A stretch of 7,383 nucleotides of DNA from WSXY01 sp038325105 (GTDB lineage Bacteria > Actinomycetota > Coriobacteriia > Anaerosomatales > Anaerosomataceae). The DNA is taken from assembly GCA_038325105.1 (NCBI GenBank), contig JBBQIR010000087.1, forward strand, positions 1 to 7,383, given 5' to 3'. A model generated the notes under the pieces. That model did no database searches, was not told the origin of the DNA, and saw only the letters and a list, made by a program, of their open reading frames with translations. Of the stretch, positions 1-6,332 are shown in pieces (position 1 is the first letter of the stretch; each line of letters begins with the position of its first letter). The translations under genes were made by a program, and so were the position numbers.

Positions 1-696
1 ACGGGTCGCGCGTACGACCAGGTGCGCAACACCGTCTGCTACGCGGGGCTCAACGTGAAGCTGTGCCCCACGCACTCCGGCATCACCGTGGGACCCGACG
101 GCGGCAGCCACCAGATGGTCGAGGACATCGCGCTCATGCGCGTACTCCCTGGCATGCGGGTGCTCGTTCCCGCCGACGCGCGTGCCGCGGCCGCAGCTAT
201 CCGCGTCGCCGCTACAACCCCCGGGCCGTTCTACGTCCGCCTCGGCCGCGCAGCCGTGCCGGTCATCTACGACGAAGGCTTCGAGTTCGAGCTTGGCCGC
301 GCGTACGTCCTGCGGGAGGGTACCGACGTCACGATCGCCTCGTGTGGCGTGATGGTCGAGCGTGCGCTCGCCGCTGCGGAACTGCTTGCCGCCGGGGGTA
401 TCTCGGCCGAAGTGCTCGACGTCGCGACCATCAAGCCGATCGACGTCGACACAATCGTCGCATCCGTCTCCAAGACCGGCGCTGTCGTGACCGCCGAGGA
501 GCACTCGATCATCGGCGGACTCGGGTCGGCGGTTGCGGAGGTCATCGGGGAGAACGTACCCGCCCCGCTGCGGCGAGTGGGCGTCAAGGACGTGTTCGGA
601 ACGTCGGGCGACCCTGAAGAACTCATGGCCCATTACGGCCTCACGGCGACCGATATTGCCGCTGCCGCCCGCGAAGTGATGGCCGCCCGCGTGTGA
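1..696 (+). CDS. Transketolase C-terminal subunit, 5'-truncated by window edge
   Basis: The frame is open from base 1 to the TGA at 694-696, giving 231 residues of the C-terminal part. The protein matches the small (C-terminal) subunit of two-gene transketolases, which use thiamine diphosphate to move two-carbon units between sugar phosphates in the non-oxidative pentose phosphate pathway in the cytosol. Seen in the sequence are the end of the pyrimidine-binding domain, with GPDGGSHQMVEDIALMR at about residues 25-41 and VLVPADA shortly after. The transketolase C-terminal domain follows, with IASCGVM, an Ile-Lys-Pro-Ile-Asp stretch, and AEEHSIIGGLGSAVAE. The catalytic glutamate of the pyrimidine domain should lie upstream and cannot be checked. 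An N-terminal subunit gene would be expected just upstream. Related E1-type dehydrogenase beta subunits and DXS share this fold, but the GGSHQ-x-EDIALMR segment favours transketolase. Confidence 0.9.
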   Translation, partial: TGRAYDQVRNTVCYAGLNVKLCPTHSGITVGPDGGSHQMVEDIALMRVLPGMRVLVPADARAAAAAIRVAATTPGPFYVRLGRAAVPVIYDEGFEFELGRAYVLREGTDVTIASCGVMVERALAAAELLAAGGISAEVLDVATIKPIDVDTIVASVSKTGAVVTAEEHSIIGGLGSAVAEVIGENVPAPLRRVGVKDVFGTSGDPEELMAHYGLTATDIAAAAREVMAARV

Positions 697-723
697 TGTT
701 CGTGTGAAGGTAAGGCAACGCGG

Positions 724-756
724 AACGGTCGCGGGCATCACCGCGGCAGCCGTTTT
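724..756 (+). terminator. Candidate intrinsic terminator after the transketolase gene
   Basis: An interrupted hairpin can be drawn. The outer stem is AACGG (724-728) with CCGTT (750-754). The inner stem is CGCGG (730-734) with CCGCG (741-745), around a 6-nt loop. A single T and a GCAG bulge separate the two stems. Four T residues (753-756) follow or overlap the 3' arm. The U-tract is short, so termination may be partial. The hairpin lies between the transketolase stop and the ftsE promoter, where a terminator would be expected. No folding energy was computed. Confidence 0.4.
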
Positions 757-764
757 GCTAGAAT
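756..764 (+). promoter_or_regulatory. Extended -10 promoter element for the ftsE-ftsX-peptidase operon
   Basis: The bases TGCTAGAAT combine a TGn extension with a -10 hexamer TAGAAT (759-764) that differs from TATAAT at one position. No recognisable TTGACA-like -35 box lies 16-18 nt upstream, where the GC-rich terminator stem sits; extended -10 promoters often tolerate this. Transcription would start near 771, leaving a leader of about 28 nt before the ATG at 799. This supports that start over the ATG at 763, which lies inside the -10 element. Confidence 0.55.
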
Positions 765-789
765 GGCCCGGGAATCGTTATCAACAGAT

Positions 790-793
790 GGAG
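790..793 (+). promoter_or_regulatory. Ribosome binding site deciding the ftsE start
   Basis: GGAG ends 5 nt before the ATG at 799. The alternative in-frame ATG at 763 has no purine-rich sequence at a suitable distance and would add 12 residues not typical of FtsE. Confidence 0.6.
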
Positions 794-798
794 CACCC

Positions 799-1485
799 AT
801 GATCTCAATGCGGAACGTCAGCAAGGTATACGGTGCTGACAAACCCGCTCTCAGCGACGTGAACGTGGAGATCGAGCAAGGCGAGTTCGTCTTCCTCGTT
901 GGACATTCCGGTTCTGGAAAGTCCACATTCATACGGCTGCTGCAGCGCGAACTACTTCCAAGCACCGGCGCAATCGTTGTAGCCGGGCAGGATCTTACAA
1001 AGATGAAGAACTGGAAAGTCCCGTTCCTGCGCCGCAACATCGGGTGCGTGTTTCAGGACTTCAAGCTTCTCCCGAACAAGACCACGTACGAGAACGTCGC
1101 TTTTGCGCTCGAGGTCATCGGTCGCAGCAAGCACGTCATCCGTACGCAGGTTCCCGAGGTGCTTCGCCTTGTCGGCCTCGAGGACAAGATCAACAGTTAC
1201 CCCGATGAGCTCTCCGGTGGCGAGCAGCAGCGCGTGAGCATCGCGCGTGCATTCGTGAACCGCCCGCCGCTCCTTCTTGCCGACGAACCGACCGGTAACC
1301 TCGACCCGGCAACGTCGCTCGGCATCATGAGTCTGTTCAGCCGCATCAACAAGACCGGGACGACCGTTCTGGTAGCCACCCACGATAGAGAGATGGTTGA
1401 CTCGATGCGCAAGCGCGTTATTGCTCTCGAGAATGGCCGCGTCATCCGCGACCAGGATCGTGGGGTGTACGGCTATGGCGATTAA
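799..1485 (+). CDS. ftsE: Cell division ATP-binding protein FtsE
   Basis: This is the cytoplasmic ATPase of the FtsEX complex, which couples ATP hydrolysis to activation of cell-wall hydrolases at the division site or side wall. The 228-residue product has the usual FtsE length and all ABC motifs: Walker A GHSGSGKST (35-43), Q-loop with Gln86 in CVFQDFKLL, signature LSGGEQQR (138-145), Walker B LLLADE (158-163), D-loop GNLD (166-169) and switch His195 in ATHD. The CVFQDFKLL segment and the short single-domain form favour FtsE over the related LolD/MacB-type ATPases, and the ftsX gene behind it settles the call. The start at 799 is chosen for its GGAG site and the promoter position; a start at 763 is possible but less likely. 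The gene overlaps ftsX by 11 nt, indicating translational coupling. Confidence 0.95.
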   Translation: MISMRNVSKVYGADKPALSDVNVEIEQGEFVFLVGHSGSGKSTFIRLLQRELLPSTGAIVVAGQDLTKMKNWKVPFLRRNIGCVFQDFKLLPNKTTYENVAFALEVIGRSKHVIRTQVPEVLRLVGLEDKINSYPDELSGGEQQRVSIARAFVNRPPLLLADEPTGNLDPATSLGIMSLFSRINKTGTTVLVATHDREMVDSMRKRVIALENGRVIRDQDRGVYGYGD

Positions 1486-2389
1486 CTTCGGATATTTCGT
1501 CAAGGAATCCGTCCAGAGCTTCCGCCGTAACTGGGTCATGAGTCTCGGCGCGGTCATCACGATCTACCTCTCGCTTCTGCTCGTCGGCGCATCCGTCGGC
1601 GGCTCCATGATTGTGTCTCAGGTCGTGCGCTCTGTGGAGGAGAAGGTCTCGATCCGGGTCTTCCTTAAAGACGGCGCCGCACCCGCGGATGTCGACGCGC
1701 TTCAGGCGGCGCTCGTGGCCGATGCGCGCGTGAAGAACGTCAAGTACACGTCGAAGGAAGAGGCGCTCAAGGAACTCACGGAGACAATGACCGAGAGCCC
1801 CGAGATCGTGGAGCAGCTCGAGGTCAACCCGCTGCCGGCTTCGCTCGATGTCGACCTGAAGACGCCGCAGGACGTGACTGTCGTAGTCGCGTCGATCAAG
1901 GCCAATCCGACATTCCTCAAGGTAGCCGAGAGTCCCGACAAGCCCGATAAGTCGCTCAAGTACGGTAAGCAGACCGTCGAAAAGCTCTTCGCGTTCACGC
2001 GAGTGCTGCGCGCGATTGGTGCCGTCTTCATCGTCATGCTCGCGCTCATCAGCCTCATCTTCATCAACAACACGATCAGGCTGGCCATCTACGCGCGGCG
2101 CAAGGAGATCGGCATCATGCGTCTCGTTGGCGCTTCCAACTGGTTCATTCGCACGCCGTTCCTGCTCGAAGGAACCCTGCAGAGCCTGCTCGGCGCGCTG
2201 CTGGCGCTGCTCACGCTCGGTTCTGTGCAGTGGTTCGTCTGGCCGAAGGTGCGCGAGATGGTCTCATTCCTGCCGGTAGCTCTTTCTGGTACCGCCGTTG
2301 CGCAGATATCCGCGATCCTGATCCTGAGCGGTGTCGTCATCGGCCTTGCGGGCTCTGCGGTCGCACTCCGACGTTACCTCAAGGTCTAG
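1475..2389 (+). CDS. ftsX: Cell division membrane protein FtsX
   Basis: This is the membrane partner of FtsE. The complex is not a classical transporter; it passes a conformational signal to extracytoplasmic peptidoglycan hydrolases or their activators. The 304-residue protein shows the FtsX layout. A short cytoplasmic N-terminus (FGYFVKESVQSFRRNW) leads into TM1 at about residues 21-45. An extracytoplasmic domain spans about 47-175. TM2 lies at about 177-199, the cytoplasmic motif RRKEIGIMRLVGAS at about 208-221, TM3 at about 230-253 and TM4 at about 274-298. The RRKEIGIMRLVGA motif is the family hallmark at the FtsE interface. The ATG at 1475 lies inside the end of ftsE, with GGGG at 1462-1465 as a plausible ribosome site. 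A longer reading from 1397 would run deep into ftsE and is rejected. An SPDKPDKSLKYGKQ stretch near the end of the outer domain looks like a flexible linker. Confidence 0.95.
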   Translation: MAINFGYFVKESVQSFRRNWVMSLGAVITIYLSLLLVGASVGGSMIVSQVVRSVEEKVSIRVFLKDGAAPADVDALQAALVADARVKNVKYTSKEEALKELTETMTESPEIVEQLEVNPLPASLDVDLKTPQDVTVVVASIKANPTFLKVAESPDKPDKSLKYGKQTVEKLFAFTRVLRAIGAVFIVMLALISLIFINNTIRLAIYARRKEIGIMRLVGASNWFIRTPFLLEGTLQSLLGALLALLTLGSVQWFVWPKVREMVSFLPVALSGTAVAQISAILILSGVVIGLAGSAVALRRYLKV

Positions 2390-2393
2390 TTTC

Positions 2394-3584
2394 ATGAACA
2401 AAGCGTTGAAGTTCATCCTCGCTGCCGTTGTCGCGCTCCTGATCGCCATCACGGGGTTTGCGGCCGGTGTGGTCGTCGATCGCATGATCACGCTGCCCGC
2501 CGGACTACCTGGTGTGAACGAGGTCGCCGCGACGCCGGAGCAGGCCGCTCGCGAGCTTCGCAACATCATCTCCACGAAAGCGCTCTCGCCGAGCGACGAT
2601 GCTTCGATGGCTGCCGGTGCCGCACGAGGGATGATCGAGTCGCTCGATGACTCGTACGCGGTGTACTTCGACCGCGAGCACTACGCATACTTCAACGAGC
2701 AGACAACCGGTGAGTTCTACGGAATCGGCATCACCATCTCAGACAAAGACGGCAAGCCTACAGTGGTCACGGTCATCAAGGGCACGCCCGCCGAGGCATC
2801 GAAGCTCAATCCCGGCGACGTCATCGTTTCCATCGACGGCGTCACGCGCGAGAAATGGGATCTCGACGAGGTCGTCAAGCGCGTGCGCGGCCCGGAGGGA
2901 ACGAAGGTCAAGCTCCAGATCGCCCGAGAGGGATCTGCCAAGCTGCTCGACTTCACCATCACCCGAGCCAAGATCGACGTTCCGAACGTCGACCAGGAGC
3001 TCGTCAACGGGAACATCGGGTACATCCGCCTCTACACGTTCAACCAGCGCTCGGGGGACGACCTCCGCGAGGCCATTAAGGCGCTCGAGAAGCAGGGCGC
3101 CAAGGGGTACGTTCTCGATCTCCGCGACAACCCCGGCGGGCTCCTCGGCGCATCGGTCGACGTGCTTTCGCTCTTCGTGAGCGACGGGGTGGCGGTGAGC
3201 GTGGACGGTCGCGTTGACTCGATGGACGAGACGTATCGTGTCTCGGGCGACACCGCTACAAAAGCACCGCTCGTGCTGCTCGTGAATGAGAACTCCGCCT
3301 CGGCAAGCGAGATCGTTGCCGGTGCGCTCCAGGACTACGACCGGGCGACAATCGTGGGCGTGACGTCGTTCGGCAAGGGGAGCGTCCAGCAGATCGAGGA
3401 GCTCAGCTTTGGCGGCGCCGTGAAGCTCACAATCGCGCACTACCTCACGCCGAAAGGCAGGGTCATCGACAAGTTGGGCGTCGTGCCCGAGGTTGTTGTG
3501 AAGATGGAGCCGGAGAAACAGGCCGACAAGAAGACCGACACCCAGTACGAGCGGGCGATCGCCGAGTTGAAGAAACTCTTCTAG
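2394..3584 (+). CDS. Membrane-anchored S41 C-terminal processing peptidase (CtpA/CtpB type)
   Basis: This is a 396-residue serine protease of the C-terminal processing family. A hydrophobic segment at about residues 7-28 acts as a signal anchor, placing the catalytic part outside the membrane. A helical region (about 48-105) is followed by a PDZ domain (about 108-190, with GIGI near 110-113 and LNPGDVIVSIDG at 138-149). The S41 core includes VLDLRDNPGG (240-249). The catalytic serine is most likely Ser303 in NSASASE, paired with Lys328 in SFGKGSVQ. Their 25-residue spacing equals that of E. coli Prc and Bacillus CtpB. The C-terminal part contains YLTPKGRVIDKLGVVPE and a lysine-rich tail. The ATG at 2394 is 4 nt after the ftsX stop, with AAGG at 2381-2384 as a weak ribosome site, so it is probably co-translated with ftsX. 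The substrate is unknown; a role in maturing or degrading cell-wall hydrolases is inference from position. Confidence 0.92.
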   Translation: MNKALKFILAAVVALLIAITGFAAGVVVDRMITLPAGLPGVNEVAATPEQAARELRNIISTKALSPSDDASMAAGAARGMIESLDDSYAVYFDREHYAYFNEQTTGEFYGIGITISDKDGKPTVVTVIKGTPAEASKLNPGDVIVSIDGVTREKWDLDEVVKRVRGPEGTKVKLQIAREGSAKLLDFTITRAKIDVPNVDQELVNGNIGYIRLYTFNQRSGDDLREAIKALEKQGAKGYVLDLRDNPGGLLGASVDVLSLFVSDGVAVSVDGRVDSMDETYRVSGDTATKAPLVLLVNENSASASEIVAGALQDYDRATIVGVTSFGKGSVQQIEELSFGGAVKLTIAHYLTPKGRVIDKLGVVPEVVVKMEPEKQADKKTDTQYERAIAELKKLF

Positions 3585-4003
3585 TCTTCGTCTTCTTCGT
3601 CGTCGAGAGTGACATACGATCCGGCGTCGAACGCCGGGTCCTCCATGAACCGCATCACGGGGCGGCTTTCGCGTGACTCGGGATCGTCTACGGGCTTGAG
3701 TTCCAAGACGACGCCGTCGCCATAGAGCTCGATGGCGGTCTTGCCATCATCGGCGGTGGCGAAGTTGAGGTAGCGGAAGCTCGCGACGTTCAGAAACAGG
3801 CAGCCGTTCACCAGCAGCGTGGACGAGTCTGGATCAGCCATGATCTTCACGAGCGTGGCGCGACCCGAGGCGATACCCTCGCCATCGACGTTGTAGCGGT
3901 AGTCGAACGCTTCGACAGTCTCCATCGCGCGGACCATGTCGCGCAGACCGGTAACGGTTCCAGTGCCGATGAGGCACGGTGTGAGGTCTCGAGATAGCTG
4001 CAT
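3581..4003 (-). CDS. Conserved-looking unknown protein, 140 residues, acidic C-terminus
   Basis: I do not recognise this family. The 140-residue product has no signal peptide or membrane segment, so it is probably cytoplasmic. The N-terminal third (DLTPCLIGTGTVTGLRDMVRAME) is followed by a region with alternating hydrophobic residues, suggesting beta structure (ATLVKIMADP, STLLVNGCLFLNVASFRYL, TAIELYGDGVVLELKPV). The protein ends in an acidic run, TLDDEEDED. It has two cysteines, at residues 10 and 68. The start is well supported: GGAG (plus-strand CTCC at 4010-4013) lies 6 nt before the ATG, and a TACAAT -10 box lies further upstream. It is convergent with the S41 peptidase, whose stop codon shares the same CTAG, and divergent from rnr. 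Function cannot be assigned from sequence. Confidence 0.8.
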   Translation of the reverse strand: MQLSRDLTPCLIGTGTVTGLRDMVRAMETVEAFDYRYNVDGEGIASGRATLVKIMADPDSSTLLVNGCLFLNVASFRYLNFATADDGKTAIELYGDGVVLELKPVDDPESRESRPVMRFMEDPAFDAGSYVTLDDEEDED

Positions 4004-4046
4004 ATGTTTCTCCGAACGCTCAGGTGTAGAGTTGCACCATACAGAG

Positions 4047-4052
4047 ATTGTA
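4047..4052 (-). promoter_or_regulatory. Candidate -10 box for the 140-residue unknown gene
   Basis: On the minus strand these bases read TACAAT, one mismatch from the -10 consensus. The likely transcription start is near 4040, leaving a leader of about 37 nt before the ATG at 4003. I found no convincing -35 box. It lies in the 123-bp divergent spacer shared with rnr. Confidence 0.45.
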
Positions 4053-4115
4053 GCTTCGGGGCAAGCGATGGCGGGTCACGCCGGCCGGCTCAGCAGACAC
4101 GTGCAGAGGTTCGTG

Positions 4116-4122
4116 GGGGAGG
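4116..4122 (+). promoter_or_regulatory. Ribosome binding site deciding the rnr start
   Basis: GGGGAGG contains the strong anti-SD complement GGAGG (4118-4122), 4 nt before the in-frame GTG at 4127. No comparable site precedes the ATG at 4004. Confidence 0.65.
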
Positions 4123-4126
4123 ATTC

Positions 4127-6214
4127 GTGCGCCCGGAGAAACTTGTCGTCAAAGCGCTTCGCGCTCGCAGTAACACGCCGCTGTCCGCTGCCGAGGTGGC
4201 CGCGGCACTCGAGCAAGAGGGCATGACCGAGGACCGCGCCGCGAACGTCTTGCGGGGACTCGTACGTGCCGGCTCGGTCGCGGAACTCCCGGGGGAGAAA
4301 TACATCGCGCTCAAGGAGCGCAGTCTGCTCGTCGGTCGCCTGAGTATGAACCGCCGCGGCTTCGGCTTCGTCTCCACGCCCGCAGGCGAGATTTACATCG
4401 GCCGGCGCGACAACGCGGGCGCCATGCACGGCGACACCGTCGCGGTCCGCCTCAACTCGCAGCGCTCGAAAGAGGGACGCTCGGGCGAGGTCGTGCAGGT
4501 TGTCGAGCGGAAGCTCACCTCGATCGTCGGCATCTTCCAGCGCCACGGCGGCCTCGGGATTGTGACGCCCACAGACGCGCGCGTGCGCTCCGATGTCTTC
4601 GTCGACCTGAAGCACGGCCCGCAGCCGAAGCAGGGCGACGCTGTTTTCGTGCGCATCACGCGATATCCGACCGCTCACGACTCCATGCAGGGTGTCATCG
4701 AGGAAATTCTCGGCAATCCGGGCGCACCGGGCGTGGACGTGGAGATCGTTATCCGCGAGCACTCGCTGCCAAGCAAGTTCCCCGAGGAGGTCGACGCGGT
4801 CGCCAACGCGCTTGGCCAGGACGTGGAGGGCGAGCTCGCGCGCGGACGCGTGGACGTGCGCGACGTCTTTACGATCACCATTGACCCGACGGATGCCAAG
4901 GACTTCGACGACGCGATCTCGGTCGTGCGCAAAGACGGCGGCTTCCGCATGTGGGTGCACATCGCCGACGTGAGCCACTACGTCCCCTGGGGCAGCACGA
5001 TCGACGAGGAGGCACGCAAGCGGGCTACGTCGGTCTACCTCGTGGACCGCGTCATCCCGATGCTGCCAGAGCATCTCAGCAACGGCATCTGCTCGCTCAA
5101 CCCTGCCGAGGACCGCCTCACGTTCACGGTCGAGATGGATCTCGACAAGACGGGCCTCGTGGAGAGCTCGCGGCTCTACCCCTCGGTCATGAGGAGCGAC
5201 CACCGGCTCGACTACGACAGCGTCGACCGCTACCTGACGGCCGGCGACGGCTATCCAAGTCCCGAGGCAAAGCAGCTCATCGAGGACTTCCGGCAGATCG
5301 CCGACGCCGTCCACAAGCGTCGCATCGCCCGCGGCGGGCTCGACTTCGACACGGTCGAGGCACGCGTGCGCCTCGACGAGAAGGGCACGCCGCTCGAGGT
5401 CGTGCTTCGCAAGCGCACCGTCGCCACCAACATGATCGAAGAGGCGATGGTGCTCGCGAACGAGGTCGTCGCGCGCCACATGCGCGACGCGAAGTCGCCC
5501 ATGGTCTACCGCATCCACGAGGACCCGGATCCCGACGCGCTCGGACAGCTCGCGGTCATCCTCAAGGAGTTCGACTACCCTATCAAAGACATCCAGGGCG
5601 CGAGCCCGCAGACGTTCCAGAAGATTGTGAAGTTCGCCAAGGGCCGTCCCGAGGAGCTCCTCATCAACTCGCTGTTGCTTCGCGCGCTCGAGCGCGCGCG
5701 CTACTCGGACATCCTCTCGGGACACTTCGGGCTGGCAAGCGACGCGTACTGCCACTTCACGAGTCCCATCCGCCGCTATCCGGACCTCATCGTGCACCGG
5801 CTCCTCAAGGCGCAGCTCACCGGCACGCTCAAGAAGGAGCCGACCGCCAGCATGGCCGCAGAGCTTGAGTGGCTGGCCGACCACTGCTCCACGATGGAGC
5901 GTGAGGCCGAGTCCGCCGAGGACACCTCGCAGCGCGTGAAGCTGACCGAGCTCATGAGTGCGCACCTGGGCGAGGTCTTCGACGGCATCATCACCGGCGT
6001 GATGTCGTTCGGCTTCTTCGTGCAGCTCGACAACACTGCCGAGGGACTCGTGCACGTGCAGACGATGACCGACGACTATTACCGCTTCGAGCCCGAGCGA
6101 TTCATGCTGCAGGGCGAGAAGCGCGGCGCGAAGTTCCGCCTCGGGCAGCGGCTGCGCGTGCGCCTGCTCGACGTGAGCGTGGCCGAGCGGAGAATCGACT
6201 TCGAGGTGGCGTAG
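4127..6214 (+). CDS. rnr: Ribonuclease R (3'-5' exoribonuclease)
   Basis: RNase R degrades RNA processively from the 3' end, including structured RNA, and takes part in rRNA quality control and in removing trans-translation targets. From the GTG at 4127 it has 695 residues, slightly short for the family because no basic tail follows the S1 domain. The domain order is a winged-helix-like N-terminus (about 1-62), a first cold-shock domain (about 67-125, MNRRGFGFVS), a second cold-shock region, the RNB catalytic domain (about 250-580) and S1 (about 615-695, ending RRIDFEVA). The metal-binding aspartates are D253, D259, D261 and D262 in DPTDAKDFDDA. The conserved CHFTSPIRRYPDLIVHR follows at about 542-558. 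The reading frame extends upstream to an ATG at 4004, but those 41 residues are basic, low-complexity and unlike RNase R. The GTG has the strong ribosome site. No clear plus-strand promoter was found in the 123-bp spacer. Confidence 0.95.
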   Translation: MRPEKLVVKALRARSNTPLSAAEVAAALEQEGMTEDRAANVLRGLVRAGSVAELPGEKYIALKERSLLVGRLSMNRRGFGFVSTPAGEIYIGRRDNAGAMHGDTVAVRLNSQRSKEGRSGEVVQVVERKLTSIVGIFQRHGGLGIVTPTDARVRSDVFVDLKHGPQPKQGDAVFVRITRYPTAHDSMQGVIEEILGNPGAPGVDVEIVIREHSLPSKFPEEVDAVANALGQDVEGELARGRVDVRDVFTITIDPTDAKDFDDAISVVRKDGGFRMWVHIADVSHYVPWGSTIDEEARKRATSVYLVDRVIPMLPEHLSNGICSLNPAEDRLTFTVEMDLDKTGLVESSRLYPSVMRSDHRLDYDSVDRYLTAGDGYPSPEAKQLIEDFRQIADAVHKRRIARGGLDFDTVEARVRLDEKGTPLEVVLRKRTVATNMIEEAMVLANEVVARHMRDAKSPMVYRIHEDPDPDALGQLAVILKEFDYPIKDIQGASPQTFQKIVKFAKGRPEELLINSLLLRALERARYSDILSGHFGLASDAYCHFTSPIRRYPDLIVHRLLKAQLTGTLKKEPTASMAAELEWLADHCSTMEREAESAEDTSQRVKLTELMSAHLGEVFDGIITGVMSFGFFVQLDNTAEGLVHVQTMTDDYYRFEPERFMLQGEKRGAKFRLGQRLRVRLLDVSVAERRIDFEVA

Positions 6215-6227
6215 GTGCCGCGGAGCC

Positions 6228-6332
6228 CTACCCGAGCGCTCGCACGTCGCAGTCGAGGGAGTCGGCCAGCGCCACGAAGACCGCGTCGTAGATGGTGAGC
6301 TTGTGGAGTCCGGACAGCGCGATCGCCGGCGC
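6228..6332 (-). pseudogene. Remnant resembling the C-terminal part of a PIN-domain (VapC-like) protein
   Basis: Read on the minus strand, bases 6332 to 6228 encode 34 residues between two stop codons (TGA at 6335-6333 and TAG at 6230-6228). The central part, HKLTIYDAVFVALADSLDC, resembles the late segment of PIN-domain RNases, typically Gly-Leu-Thr-x-Tyr-Asp-Ala followed by a VALA helix. The Asp in YDA would be one of the metal-binding acidic residues. The usual Thr-Ala-Asp motif that should follow is missing: the frame ends in DVRALG and a stop. The N-terminal two thirds of a PIN domain are absent, and no start codon is available. The fragment is therefore a dead vestige, cut off where the Rhs-like sequence begins. 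The identification rests on a short remembered motif and should be treated as likely but unproven. Confidence 0.45.

Noticed and set aside
763..798. N-terminal extension of ftsE from the ATG at 763
   Set aside because: The ATG lies inside the likely -10 box, lacks a ribosome site, and the 12 extra residues are not FtsE-like.
1397..1474. Upstream extension of ftsX by 26 residues
   Set aside because: It would overlap the ftsE coding region by 89 nt, and the typical FtsX N-terminus begins at the ATG at 1475.
3569..3584. GAAG/CTTC hairpin at the end of the peptidase gene as a terminator
   Set aside because: The stem is only 4 bp and AT-rich, with no T-run on either strand.
4025..4060. Plus-strand promoter for rnr (TTGCAC at 4032-4037 with TAGCTT at 4051-4056)
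   Set aside because: The spacing of 13 nt is too short and the -10 match is poor; no better plus-strand pair was found.
4951..5868. 305-codon plus-strand frame inside rnr
   Set aside because: It is an Arg/Pro/His-rich out-of-frame shadow wholly inside the RNB domain coding region, with no domain signature.
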